Assembly: GCA_024752435.1 (NCBI GenBank)
Contig: CP103032.1
Span: 1,736,001-1,800,000, forward strand
Source of the DNA: Allantophomopsis cytisporea
Taxonomy: Eukaryota > Ascomycota > Leotiomycetes > Phacidiales > Phacidiaceae
DNA: 64,000 nucleotides
Reading direction: 5' to 3'
Shown: piece by piece, positions 23,749 to 36,599 of the stretch
Layout of the letters: each line of letters opens with the position of its first letter
Position numbering within the stretch: the stretch's first letter is position 1
Made by a program: the position numbers and the translations under genes
Notes under the pieces: model-generated
The model's input: the letters and a program-made list of their open reading frames with translations, nothing else
The model's database searches: none
What the model was told of the DNA's origin: nothing

Positions 23749-25540
23749 GATCGTATAATGGAGGATACGAATCGATTATTCAAAGAAATTCCAGGTAATT
23801 ACTATCCATTATTAGTTCGGCTATCCATTATTGTATATCTCTGATTGGAGGCATTCGAGAAAGGCCACATTGGGGAGCAGAGCATCACGAATTTAATCAG
23901 GTCTAGCTTACATATACAATGTATTCCCGCTAAAGCCGCAGCAAAAGATTAGAAGACTAAATGCAAAAGCGCCATAACCGGGTCGAGGTGATGCTAGGGA
24001 CGCAGGTTGGCTGGTTGTGATTTTAAACAGGAGGGAAGTTGTAAATAACTGGGCGAGATGGAGGACGGGTTGATGTGATGTTAGGGTAGGTGGAGTGAGA
24101 GTCTCCAGTAACAATGCTTCGGTGTTCCTTGGAATCGTGCAGGCATGTTAATCGACTTTGGGAGAGTCGCTAGCTGGCCTTACCTTGTCCAGAACAAAAA
24201 GAACACCGTGCTCTGGCAAGGTAGTGAGTAGAGTAGCTTAGTCACAAATGTAAGTCGATGTGAGGTAAGATAAGCTGATGATGGAGTACTGAATGTTTAA
24301 TGTTGAATGTTGAATATAATCAATTCTATTGAGTAAGGTAAAGAATAATATATGCATCTCAATATAAGATGCGCTCCTTCAAAGCCATTGAATTAATTAC
24401 CTATTGTAAGAGTACCATGATAACTAAGGCAACTAGCTACCTTATTGTAAGAGAGTATGACGCAATGAATATTATATCTGCCTGACTACCTAGTACCTTA
24501 CCACCAGTAGTATTAATCGTGCTTTGCCTCTTATGGATTGAGAGGAACTCCGTGTAGATCACGTGGAGTCTGTTCGCGTCTCGTTGTTATTTAGGAGAGA
24601 GAAGGCTGAACATTTTATTATGTACGTACTTTGTAAGGTAAGGCATCGAGTTGCTAATTGTTCCATACTAACATAAGTAGAAAGCGGACTATAGCACTAT
24701 TCTATTCTGGTATATAAGACCTACGTACTCTATACCTACAGTAGATACCCATTACCAATTACGAGCCAGGGGTGAGGGGGAGGTATTGCCTATTGATTTG
24801 CTATGGTATAGAGTGTGTCTGTACATATGCATTATATATGTATTTATACATTTGTAAGACCATCTGTGTTATATAAACATAAAATAATAGTTATAACTTT
24901 TAACACACTTAATACATCTACGGAGCACGGGATAGACAAGAGTGGTAAAGTCGGCATGTCGGCCTTTGCTTCCCCATAATTAACAGCTGCCTGCTCGTCG
25001 CAGTGCTACTTACTATTGTCACTGCCACTGTCAATACCAACAGCTACTCTACTCCATCCACAATATGTAAAGACTAAAGTGCTCTCTCTCTCTCTCATTA
25101 CTACTACTGGTGTGTACGCGTATGTATGTATCATTGACATCGCCTATAAGATTATTCTACTTACATCCTCTTGCACTCACACCCTTCCTGTCCTGTCCTG
25201 CACTTATCCATGAAACAAAGTCGTCATCTCATCTGCACCTGAACCCCCCCAAATATTCGCGACACTGTCTTGGGTAAAATAACAACAAAATATCCAAAAG
25301 ACAACTATACAATAAATACCTCCACCAAACAACTGCCACCGTTCACTCATATCTTCTACATCATCTGACTACTTGTTCATTCACTACACTTCTGCCCGAC
25401 CCATCATTGTACCCCTACCGCCAACAATGAAAAGACACAGTTGAACTTAAAAGCCACACGACCAAAAACCACCTTAACCCAGCTGTCTCTTCGACCTACA
25501 CCGACTTGCGCGCAAAAGTTCCGGATGCCGTATACAAGGC
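23749..25540. other. Divergent promoter region of sec16 and neo1
   Basis: About 1.8 kb of AT-rich sequence with no gene. It contains short imperfect repeats (aatgttgaatgttgaata near 24299), a ctctctctctctc tract near 25082 and a polypyrimidine-rich 200-base leader before the neo1 ATG. Open frames here are short and unrecognised. Confidence 0.5.
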
Positions 25541-28500
25541 ATGTCTTCGATACCATACCACCAACCAAATGCCCCGGACTCTCCTATCGATGACGATTCC
25601 GACCTGGACATTGATCTGCAGGAGCTCGACCCCGTAACCACCATCAGCCCAGCCGCCGCCGCCAAGTCCTCCTCCTCGCAGGCCCGGAAATCTCGCGAGG
25701 AACGACGAGCCGGACAAGAGCGCGGCGGCCGAATAGCACTCAGAAATCTGCGTATGGGTGGATTACGGAGCTCGGGGAATCGGAATCGAGGATATGGGGA
25801 TCTCGGCCGCGACAGGAATGAAGATGGCGATGATATGGAGGGGCTATTGAACGAGGACACTGGTGCCGATGGAGCCAACAGGCTATCGGCCGGCAGCTTT
25901 AACAGCGTCGACGATGATGCGCCGTTATTATCTGGCTCCTCCCAGAGGAGATCGGATCACAATAAACCTACGAGCAGAGTGGCTGCTTTGGGCTCACGTC
26001 TACGGCTGCCGAGTTTCATGTCCGGTACATCGTCCGTACATCAACGGGGAGAAAATGATCCAGATCAAGAGGAAGAACATGATCCTGCCTCATCACGAAC
26101 GATTTTCGTAGGCTCGCAGCAAACCACACGATTTCCACCAAATGCTGTCTCGAATGCAAAATATACCCCCTGGAGCTTTTTACCGCGAACATTATATAAC
26201 GAATTCTCTTTCTTCTTCAATATGTATTTCCTTTTGGTTGCCATGTCCCAAATTATTCCAGCATTGCGTATCGGTTATCTATCCACCTATATTGCGCCTC
26301 TAGCCTTTGTCCTAGCGATCACACTGGGGAAGGAAGCCCTCGATGATATCGCGAGAAGGAGGAGAGACGCCGAAGCGAATTCCGAGGGTTATTCCGTTCT
26401 TCGATTTGATGCTCCTGGATCTGGAAATAGCGGGCGTTTTCACTCGAAGAAGCTATCAAAATCTGCTGCGTTTAGGAAGGGGAAAAAGCGTTCTGCTGTG
26501 GAATCTGATCGATTGAATGACATTCAAGAGGAGGAGCAGAATGCCGAGGGTCGTGGAGTTTCTCTGCCATCATCAAATGTTCGCGAAGTAACCTTGAAAT
26601 CTCGAGATTTGAGAGTTGGGGATGTTCTCAAGCTTGGAAAGGATCAACGTGTGCCTGCCGATGTTGTCATTTTGAAGAGCTATACGAATGAATCTGCAGC
26701 GGCCGTTGCAGAAACCTTGGCTAATGAAGAGTCCATTGAATCGGAGTCCTTGCTGGTAGAGCCTCTTATCGACGCTGGTAACAGTTCGACTGAGCCACCA
26801 ATGGCTGGTTCTGCTTTAGCACAAACTAGCAAAGCCTCATCTGAGGATGCTACTGGTGCAGGCGAGACCTTCATTCGTACAGATCAGCTTGATGGTGAAA
26901 CTGACTGGAAATTACGTCTTGGATCTCCTTTAACCCAGAACCTCAATGATTCGGAGTTTGTACGTTTACGCGTTGTTGCGGGCAAACCTGATAAAAAGGT
27001 CAATGAGTTCATTGGTACTGTTGAGCTTCTTCCAAAATCATCTCAAGGCTATGATCCATATGTGGCGAGAAGGTCTCTACAACAAGACTCTGAAAATCAC
27101 AACCCGGACATCAAGTCGGCTCCTTTGACTATAGATAATACTGCGTGGGCAAACACCGTTCTGGCCTCAAATGCAACCACTCTTGCTGTCATCGTTTATA
27201 CTGGACCTCAAACTCGGTCAGCTCTTTCCACATCTCCTTCGAGATCTAAGACTGGCTTGCTCGAGTACGAAATCAACTCTCTCACGAAAATCCTCTGTGC
27301 ACTGACGCTCACACTCTCTATTGTCCTTGTTGCGCTTGAAGGGTTTGGCTCTACGGGTGAGAACAAGTGGTATGTCAAGATCATGCGTTTCTTGATTCTT
27401 TTCTCGACCATCGTACCTATTTCGCTTCGTGTCAATCTTGATATGGGCAAAAGTGTATACGCATGGTTCATTCAACGCGATCAAGGTATTGCAGGAGCTG
27501 TTGTCCGCACGAGTACAATCCCGGAAGAACTTGGACGAATCGAATACCTGCTCAGTGATAAGACTGGTACACTTACCCAAAATGAAATGGAGATGAAAAA
27601 GATACATGTTGGTACTGTGTCCTATGCGAACGAGGCCATGGATGAAGTCACTACGTACATCAGACAAGGATTCTCTGTTCCACCATCTTTGGATGGAAAT
27701 CAGCATTCCGGGCTCATCACGCCTTCTTCAAATTTCGTCGCATCTTCTGGTACAGCTACAGCAACTCGAACACGACGAGAAATCGGATCTCGTGTGCGCG
27801 ATGTCGTCCTCGCCCTGGGAATTTGTCACAATGTCACACCAACAATTGAAGAGGAAGATGGCCAGCAAGTAACTTCTTACCAAGCTTCATCTCCCGATGA
27901 GATTGCAATTGTGAAATGGACTGAAGCTGTTGGTCTTCGCTTGGTTCACCGAGACAGAAAAGGCATGATCCTTCAATCCGCTGATACAGGCCGTACTGTC
28001 GTCAAAGTCCGCATTCTCGAAGTCTTTCCATTCACCTCCGAGGGTAAGAGAATGGGTATCATTGTACAATTCTTTGGCGGCGATTCTGATACCTCAAGTG
28101 GCAATTCCGATAGCGGTGAAATTTGGTTCTATCAAAAAGGAGCTGACACAGTCATGACCTCCATCGTTGCAGCGAACGACTGGCTAGACGAAGAGACCGC
28201 CAACATGGCACGCGAAGGTCTTCGAACACTTGTTGTTGGCCGCAAACGCCTTTCGCCACCACAGTACCAGGAATTCGCAACCAACTACAAAGAAGCATCC
28301 GTCGCAATCCAAGGCCGTGACAGCGGCATGGCCCGCGTAGTGTCGCACTACTTGGAACGTGATCTTGAGCTCCTCGGTGTGACCGGTGTGGAAGACAAGC
28401 TACAAAAGGACGTCAAATCTTCACTTGAACTACTCCGGAATGCCGGCATCAAGATTTGGATGCTGACTGGTGACAAAGTCGAGACAGCACGCTGTGTAGC

Positions 28501-29705
28501 CGTCTCCGCGAAGCTGGTAGCTCGAGGCCAGTACGTGCACACCATAGCCAAGCTGAAGCGTAAGGACAACGCACAGGACCATCTCGACTTTTTGCGCAGC
28601 AAAACGGACGCCTGTCTGCTCATTGATGGTGAATCGTTGCAATTGCTCCTTACTCACTTCCGCGAGGACTTCATCTCCCTCGCTGTCCTCCTACCCGCCG
28701 TCGTCGCCTGCCGCTGCTCCCCCACGCAGAAAGCGGACGTCGCCAAGCTCATTCGCGAGTACACGAAGAAGCGCATCTGCTGTATCGGCGATGGAGGCAA
28801 CGATGTGTCCATGATTCAGGCCGCTGATGTCGGTGTCGGTATCGTTGGAAAGGAGGGTCGGCAGGCTAGTCTTGCGGCAGATTTCTCCATCGAGCAATTC
28901 TGCCATCTCACGAAACTGCTCGTGTGGCATGGCCGCAACAGTTACAAGCGGAGTGCGAAACTCGCGCAGTTTGTAATTCATCGTGGCTTGATTATTTCTG
29001 TTTGTCAGACTATGTACAGTATCGCTATTAAATTCGAACCTGAGGGTCTTTACAAGGTATTTCCCCGTCTATGCAATACAAGATTTTGGCTAATTTATCT
29101 CAGGATTGGCTTATGGTCGGTTACGCAACAGCATACACCATGGCACCGGTCTTCTCGCTCGTCCTCGACCGCGACGTCGACGAGAACCTCGCAAACCTCT
29201 ACCCCGAACTCTACAAGGAACTCACCTCCGGCTCATCGCTCTCCTACCGTACCTTCTTCGTCTGGGTCGCCGTCTCTATCTACCAAGGCTCTATGATCCA
29301 GGGCCTCTCGCAACTACTGACTGAAGTCGATGGCCCGAAAATGGTCGCGGTCAGCTTTACTGTGCTTGTGCTTAATGAGCTTGTTATGGTTGCTATGGAG
29401 GTCACGACTTGGCATTGGGTTATGGTTGTTTCTTTGGTCGGCACGCTTCTGCTTTATATTGGGAGTGTGCCGTTCCTTGGCGTTGATGAGACCGGTGGGT
29501 ACTTTGATCTGGACTTTGTGGCTAGTGTGGGCTTTGTGGTGAGTTTCTACCTCTTCCCCTTATGTTTTGTCTTGAATAAATGTGCTGACCTGTCCAGTGG
29601 CGTGTCGCGGCTATCCTCGCTATCAGCACCATCCCGCCTTATGCTGGCAAGATCATTAGGCGCACGATGAAGCCGCCGGCTTATCGTAAGGTGCAGGCTA
29701 TCTAG
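25541..29705 (+). CDS. neo1: P4-type ATPase (phospholipid flippase), Neo1/ATP9 class
   Basis: Membrane pump that flips aminophospholipids from the lumenal to the cytosolic leaflet of Golgi/endosome membranes. Exons 25541-29056, 29104-29538 and 29598-29705 give 1352 residues; both introns are phase 0 with GT/AG ends. Motifs in order: a disordered acidic N-terminus; TPWSFLPRTLYNEFSFFFN; the actuator-domain DQLDGETDWKLR; PISLRVNLDMGK, the Neo1/ATP9 version of the membrane helix 4 motif; the phosphorylation site DKTGT at Asp673 (LLSDKTGTLTQNEMEMKK); QASSPDE in the nucleotide-binding domain; KIWMLTGDKVETA; and the hinge GDGGNDVSMI. The final exons supply the last helices (WLMVGYATAYTMAPVFSLV). Neo1 homologues usually work without a Cdc50 partner. 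Somewhat longer than yeast Neo1 (1151), mainly in the N-terminus and loops. No sign of disruption. Confidence 0.95.
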
Positions 29706-30418
29706 ATTCCCGGCTGGCACGTGGGCTTCTGTGTTTGTATATTCATAGCGGGCGTTTTCGAATTAGAGTTTTCGGGTTTCTTTTGTGCTTCTTTTATATG
29801 TGGATTTGATTGTGCATGATGGTGAGACTGTTCGTTTATTTTCGTTTTCGTTCGTGTGCTGTGAATCATGAGATGGGATGAGCGTAAGTGGAGAGGAATT
29901 TGGGACTGTGGAAGATGTAGATATATACCTAGGGAAGAGGATATAGGGCTTAGAGAATCACTAAGACGTTCTTACAGTACATATATGAGTATTGTTGCTG
30001 TGAACAGCTTCACATGACAACGCATGTGATCGCCAAGTCAGCAACCCGCCTTCTCACAACTCCAGACCCACGATCTCTCCCTCTCTCGATATACATTCTC
30101 TAAAATATCCAGCACCCACCCATAATAAACTTCAAAGGCTACTTGAGCCTCACCACCCTGGACGCTAATTCTCCGTTCGGACATGCGGATCCAGTACAAT
30201 GGTGGACCTAAATTCCCAGTAGACTGGGAAGCGCCCACAACAATCCGCATACGGAAGCCAGATCAACCCACGCCCCAACATCGAACCCATCGCATATGGA
30301 ACTAGCAGTGCAGCGTCATTCCATAAGGACGCTTTGCATCTGCAATCGTGTCCGTCTGCGCTTTGCTCGTTGTGTATGCTGCAGATGATCGACGACTTGG
30401 CACCCCAAGACAGCAAGC
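29706..30418. other. Spacer between neo1 and the receptor gene
   Basis: Contains the T/G-rich neo1 3' region to about 29960. Minus-strand open frames at 30038-30416 are not recognised and have no introns or start context that would support them. Otherwise nothing seen. Confidence 0.4.
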
Positions 30419-31375
30419 ATGGTATACTCCGACCACGAACTGGAGGTTGAGTCGTGGGTTTGGTATTCCTTCGGGCTGATTACCTTGCTATCTAGATAGT
30501 GAGTCTGATGGTACCTTGCTCTCGTAAATTCGCTGATGAGTAGTAGTTGGGCGCAATACCTTAGGAAACGCAGTTGGAGAGGCTTCTGTGCCGATGATGT
30601 GCTGATATTCTTCTGCTTCGTAACTTGCCCGGCACTTGAACTGGTAATTTGTTGTTTGTTGTTTGTGTCGTTAATGTCCGCATAGTGTTGCTATACGGTG
30701 TCGATTATTTATATCAATATCATTCTCAAAATCACCCCGGCTTATCAGACTTCGACTTCTCCCGAGGCGTTTGAGACGGCCGAGTATGTGGGTATTCGCG
30801 ATATCTTGATCGAGACCCTTCAGCTCATCTTGTTGTGGGGACTCAAAGCTTGTTTTCTCATATTGTATTTCCGTTTGACGTAAGTCATATATCTTGTCTG
30901 TTGGAGAATGTTATAGTGGGCTAATGGTACACAGAAGCCCACTTATACGATCGAAGTTCGTGATCATAGCCGCTGTCTATTGTGTCGTCACGTATATAAT
31001 TATTCCAGTCCTCCTATACATTGGATTCTGTCGCCCATTCCACGAATACCTGGTTCCTATGACAACTCACAGTTTGGATTCCGCTCGCCAGCTAAGCCGT
31101 CCTTTTTTCTAACGAGATCAGTACAATGCCATTCGTGGACTAAATACACTATCTTCCAAATGGTCTTCAACGTATCCTCCGATTTCTTCATCATCCAAGA
31201 GAGGTGTAGCGCGATACTACGTACCTGGAAAGATCATGGCAGTAAGACTGGGACATGTGTTACTGGGACGACTCGGGTGACAACAACGGCTAAGATCGAT
31301 AACATCATTAGGGAGAATAGTGTAGCAGAGAGCCACGAAGATCCATGGCGTCATGAGATGCACGATTTGGTGTAG
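30419..31375 (+). CDS. PTH11/rhodopsin-like fungal membrane receptor, shortened
   Basis: Resembles the large fungal family of seven-helix membrane proteins with a rhodopsin/PTH11-type fold, seen as putative G-protein-coupled sensors. Exons 30419-30498, 30547-30643, 30686-30879, 30935-31071 and 31122-31375 join in phase to 253 residues. Recognised are SWRGFCADDVLIFFCF, the helix around TVSIIYINIIL, ILIETLQLILLWGLKACFLILYFRL, a helix with IIAAVYCVVTYIIIPVLLYIGFCRPF, and QCHSWTKYTIFQMVFNVSSDFFII. In relatives this last motif leads into helices 6-7. Here it is followed at once by a hydrophilic tail (ILRTWKDHGSKTGT to DPWRHEMHDLV), which looks like the normal C-terminus of the family. About 90-130 residues appear deleted in frame. 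The last donor (GTTTGG at 31072) is non-standard. May be a pseudogene or a reduced receptor. Confidence 0.7.
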
Positions 31376-32764
31376 ATGTTGTTGTGACGATGGGCTTGTC
31401 GACTTCTGATTAGCTCTTTCAAGAGCTGTAATATAATAAAGCGGAACTTGAGAATGGCTTGAGTCTTACTATAGGTACTGTCATACATCTACTCAACACG
31501 GAACGTCCTTGTTCTGTAGTATATGTGTTATTCTTATAGGCTATGAATTATTGGGCATGCTACAAGTTGACATATAATCAGAATATAGGTGTGTGTAGCT
31601 GTGCGCGTGGTAACGATCGGTCAGCATGAAGGCTGTGCAAAAAAGATGGAGCATAAAGAATGACAAAATTGGAGTGAAGTGCGGCAGGTTAGGAATTCTA
31701 GAGTGAGCATTGTCAGCTTCTTAGAAACCATCTCGAATTGAACAGCAAAGCCACTCAACAAGACAGTACGGCATTCGCAGTGAGTTCACCATAAACTCAC
31801 ATGACCTTGGCAGATCTGCCATTGTATTTGAGGTGAGGGGACACATTGAATGTGAGTTATTATTGTATCAAGTGGAAGGCATTCTTCAACAAAAATACCC
31901 AAGTACCTAGTTGCGTACTTGATTTTTCTGTAAGTCGGAAAGATAGAGATATCACGACGTTGAAAGCTGCTTTTCCAGATCCACAACTTTCACGTAAACT
32001 CGCATTCAATCATTGACGGTGAGTCCCTGAGTCGTATTCGCTTACTCCACACCCGTTGATCATTTATGTATTTAGTCGTTAAGTCCAAGCTTCTTTGATA
32101 ACCTTGACATAAAATAACAACAACAATAGGGTGTGGCTTGATGCTTCGTACTTTGTTAACAACCATGTGCCAATCCACCCTCTGATAATATCCATATCCA
32201 TCTCCAAATCAACATTGCCAGACTCCGTGAACAGCGCGGCGCATATTCCGTTGGCATTATGTAAGTATAAATCACAAATACTGTCTAAACGCCGGCATTA
32301 ATCCGCCAATCTGCCTCGTTCATTGCCTCAAAGAGCACCTCAACAGTATTGATATCTCCTCGCTGTAGGGAAACATATCAATTATGTCAGCTCGACAGCT
32401 TCTTCTTCTTCGCTTTGGCCTTGTCTTTGCCGCAAGTCTGTGGCACAGGTAGTTTCCATCCCACTTAGCCAATGAAATCGACACTGTGTTGCACCGCATG
32501 CCTCTGCATATAAACATCGCAACGAGGCGTAGTCCCAACAGGTGAATTGATGTAACCGACTTATATATTTCGTCCTCGGTGAGCATGATTGACCCATTGG
32601 TAAAGCTACTTGTTACTGTTATCGTTGTCGTGCTCTATACTTTCTTCCTCTCATTTTTTATTCTTCTTTTCTTCTGTTGCAATAGCTGGTAATTGTGCTT
32701 CGCATTGCTGAGGTTCCTTCAATTTCTTTTGGCGCCTATTATCAGCGATACGGCGCTTAGCACC
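31376..32764. other. Intergenic stretch
   Basis: 1.4 kb without a recognisable gene. The final 150 bases before 32765 are T/C-rich and probably the promoter and leader of the L-domain gene. An upstream in-frame ATG at 32693 would add 24 residues. Confidence 0.45.
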
Positions 32765-34663
32765 ATGTTCTTTGCTATCTACCTCGCCGTCTCTGCTCTC
32801 TTTCTTGTCCAAGTGCGTGCGCAGGGTATGTATTCTTCTCCTCAGTTAAAATTGTCGTTAATTAAAGTAGACGATACCTCACTCACTGTCTGCGATATCG
32901 AGTACAGCAATAATACCTACCAAATCGCCTCACAAGCAGACTTTGATGAAATAGATCCATGTCAATTTAGTAGGAAGGAAGCGATTGCCATCAATGGCGA
33001 CCTTATCATTTCCAGCTCTTTCGATGGAGTCTTGGACTTTCGCAATATCACTGCTGTTATGGGGACAGTGAGTGCCGTAGGCGCGACCAAATTATCCGGT
33101 ATTTCGGGACAGGATCTGACGGCTATCGGCCAAGCCAGATACAGTGCTGGAAGGTTAGAATTGCGGGACTTGAGCAATCTCAATTCCTTAAATCTTCCCA
33201 TATTGAATTTTACTCAGGCTATGGTCCTCTCAGACCTGCTGCAGTTGAAGGACCTGTCCCTACCTGGCTTCCTACATGTTAACAGCTCCGATCTGTTCTT
33301 TCAATACGAGAGTTTCCCGTCTTATATGAATTTGACAATTAACAATACCGGGATCTTCCAGATTGAGGACTTCGATGTTAGTAGAATGGGATCTGTTACA
33401 CTCATCAATAATCCATCTCTGAACTCGGTCAATTTAAGTCGTCTTGGTCAACTTGATGGGAGTTTCACTGTTTTCAACAATCCATCACTGAAATCGATCA
33501 ATTCAAGTAGCATTACTTACATTGGGGAAGATCTCACAGTCCTCAATAATGGCCCTTTCTTGGCTCTTGACATCTCGGATATGCAGTCAGTAAGGGGCGT
33601 ACAACTGAGCCATGTTCAAAATATCGACTTTTCCTCGTCGTGGGGTGCGACAAGGGGTTTAGAATTCACTAATAACACATTCACCACAATTGATTTCTCG
33701 GGGCTCTATTCGGTCGGCGATGGTGGTCTTATCATCAAGAATAATCCCAATCTAGTCAGCTTAGATTCTCTCAGTGATTTGTCAAATGACTTGTACTGCG
33801 GCCAAAACAGTTCCATAGACATCTACAACAATCCTGAGCTAGTCATCACTGAAGCGACCTTCTCACAACTCGACAACATAGCGAACATCACCATCAACGC
33901 GACTTTCAATGGGTAAGACCCTCCATTTCCCTTCAATGCACATTTTCTAAATATTTTCAGCGCCTCATTCTTCCCTTCTATCACAATAGGCAGCTTTGGC
34001 GTCTCCAATTCCATCCACATAACTTCCATCAACCCCGTTAACTCCTCAACCAAATTCTCTTGCGCCGATCTCGATGAAGAAGTCGAAAAGTACTGGACCT
34101 ACATGTACCCTAAGGACTTATCCCTCATGCCCCCAAAATCCCTCTACTCCTGCACCTCCTACAACTCTACCAACTCAACAACCGACATCGCCGACCACTA
34201 CGTATCGCCAAAGACTAATTACAAACACAAGCATCTCTCGACCGGCGCCATAGCTGGCATCGCCATTGCGATCGTAGCCATAGCCGTCCTATTGCTAATC
34301 ATGGCTATCATAATTGTACGTTCAAGACGCCGTGTCATCTCGAAACCCATCAAGGACGACGGCGACGAATTGCCCGAGTACTCGCGGCATACACCCACTC
34401 CGCCCGCGTACCAAGGCGCTGATCGAGGGGCGCCTTCGCCGGAGTATGAGCAGGGGCTGACTGCTGGTGATGTGGCTGCCGAGCATATGCCGGTGTATGT
34501 TGATGTTAGAGATGGGGGTAGAGGCGCGGATGCGGAGAGGACGGCGTTGGTTGGGGAGGAGGAAGAATATCGTGTTAGTGAGGAGAGTGAGCGGGATGTT
34601 TCGAGGAGGGGGGATGGGCGAGTCAGTTTAGAGAGTGCGAGGCCCACCAGCGGGAGGGGATGA
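32765..34663 (+). CDS. Type I membrane protein with Ecm33/Sps2-like L-domain ectodomain
   Basis: Exons 32765-33912 and 33961-34663 (48-nt intron) give 616 residues. The chosen start gives a signal peptide (MFFAIYLAVSALFLVQVRA); the in-frame ATG at 32693 is possible but makes the signal less typical. The ectodomain carries successive beta-helix turns of the receptor-L/Ecm33 kind (GDLIISSSFDGVLDFRNI, SVTLINNPSLNSVNLSRLG, SFTVFNNPSLKSINSSS, GGLIIKNNPNLVSLDSL) and many N-x-S/T sites. A transmembrane helix (GAIAGIAIAIVAIAVLLLIM) near residue 485 is followed by a basic stop-transfer RSRRR and a cytosolic tail with ELPEY and a PPAY motif, a possible WW-domain ligand used by ubiquitin-ligase adaptors. 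Ecm33 proteins are usually GPI-anchored wall proteins; here a helix plus about 110-residue tail replaces the anchor. A role in cell-wall sensing is inference. The GTATGT at 32826 is read through. Confidence 0.85.
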
Positions 34664-36599
34664 GAGGTTTGGCGTTGGTCTGAGCTATTTTAGGAATTTT
34701 GGGGTTTGGTGTTTAGGGCATCTGGCGTAGGGTGTTTGAATGGTTTGGAAATTTACTTTTGATGAAATAAAGTTGGGACTTTGTATGTAATCATAGGTAT
34801 ATGATTAGTCTGTCAGACTGGGATGTGATGTTTATAAAGTGATTGTAAGTAGGAAGACGGCCGAGCTTGGTCCAATCTTGTGCTATTTCTTGTGGAAGCA
34901 AGGGGTTATGTGAGGTCGTCTCTGCTAGATAAATTATGCAATATGGTAACGGCTCTGCTAATTCAAGTGCCATTATGAAGCCATAGATATGTATGGGTGC
35001 GGAGTGAGCGGGTGGTTTAGAGGTATGGATGATACTGAGGTTTTGAGAGGCGTCGTCTTGAGATATCATGACAGTACTTCTGATGTGTTTTGATCTCTTG
35101 AATCGTCACAGAGCTGACTAGTGCGATACACAAATTTGTCTCTCTTCAACGACCTCAGACTTCACACTTGGGCTATTCTAGATATAATTTCATAAAACGT
35201 GGCATCCGGCGTGCTCTTGGAACCCAATACAGTTTGCGCGGACTCGACAAAAGCGTAACGTTGATTTGTGCTTGCTAGAATGCATATGAGACTATTCGAA
35301 GATGTTGAGTTATTCCTCATCGTCATTTGCCCCCTCATCATCTCGGTGTCACCACTGTATGGATATAGAATCAGTTTCGATTTTGCGCGTACTTTTGGCT
35401 TACAAAGTCGCACATCTATATAGAATAAACCGCATAGCGCAGTCCTTCGACGTGGTCAATAGATTGCAGTGGTTGAAGCTTTTATAGATGAATAGGTATA
35501 ATCAAGTGCATTGATTACAGGTTTCGTAGGATCTCTAACTTCGAGTTCGTAAACAATTGAGATTCAATATAATGCCTATATACATGCTTACATATGTTCT
35601 CTGTCAGGCGATAGAGATTCATTGATGAATTACGATCATCCTCACAAATCCAAAGGCTGGCTTGAGCTGTGCTAGATGGCTAGCGATACAGACGCTGCTC
35701 AGAGCACGCTCCGAAGACCAGTTTCGAGCGATAGTTATTGTCTTTCTTTGGACTTCGTGGGAAATTAGACGGAACTTTAGTTTCTCATCTTTTGGATATC
35801 TATCCTGGAGGGGTCGAGTCAGCTATCCTTAATGGCAACATATACGCGCGGCTCAACACACATCTAGTCCAGCATGAGCACTTCTCTTAGAGTCTTTTGG
35901 GTGTATGAGATCTATTGAATACATATATAGGTCTTTACAACTGAGTTGCGTTCTCCTGAGTTGTCATCACTATCCTCCCCTTCGCTATTTTCTGTAGCTC
36001 CCTCATCATGGGTGAGTAAGATAAACACCTAAAGTCTATCATAGTCGCGTACGTAGACACGTATATGGAGGTGCGTTGAAGTTCCTGGTACTAATGGATC
36101 ATTTATAGCCTCAATCATGATGATGAGGGCATTCATATAAAACCCATTCTAATCTATTCACGAAGAGATCAGTCAGTATGTGACCATACGATTAGTATTC
36201 GAAACAGAAACTCGTTTCTTTCCATAAAATTGTGCGCGACGTTGTTCAGTTTATCTTCTACCTATACATAAGCATTTAATCTATCGGCAGCATTCATCAT
36301 TCTGGTCCAAAGCCCAGGAATATAACTAGCTTTCAGTATCTCAACTGTAAGAATCAGAGCAGCGCTCAACAGGGATGTCCGAAAATCAGCCAACCAGCTA
36401 AGCCAAAATCTGACATAACCTAAACACCGATGAAATGAATGCAGCCTTATCAGTTTCCGTGCTCAGCCTCCCTCTCGAAATAGTTATTAAGACACATCTC
36501 CTTACTAGTATCATTGATACTCTTGCCATCTCTGTATTTCGTACAAGCCCTTTCAATGATGATGCTCTCGAGTTCTGATCGTCTCTACTATTGTTGATC
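34664..36599. other. Intergenic stretch
   Basis: 1.9 kb with no recognisable gene or RNA. Short open frames at 34791-35069 and 35162-35413 (minus) and 36398-36613 (minus) match nothing I know. Composition becomes more AT-rich toward 36.3 kb, approaching the decayed NLR. Confidence 0.45.

Noticed and set aside
25474..25878. 134-residue minus-strand frame at the neo1 start
   Set aside because: Antisense of the Ser/Arg/Asp-rich N-terminus of the flippase.
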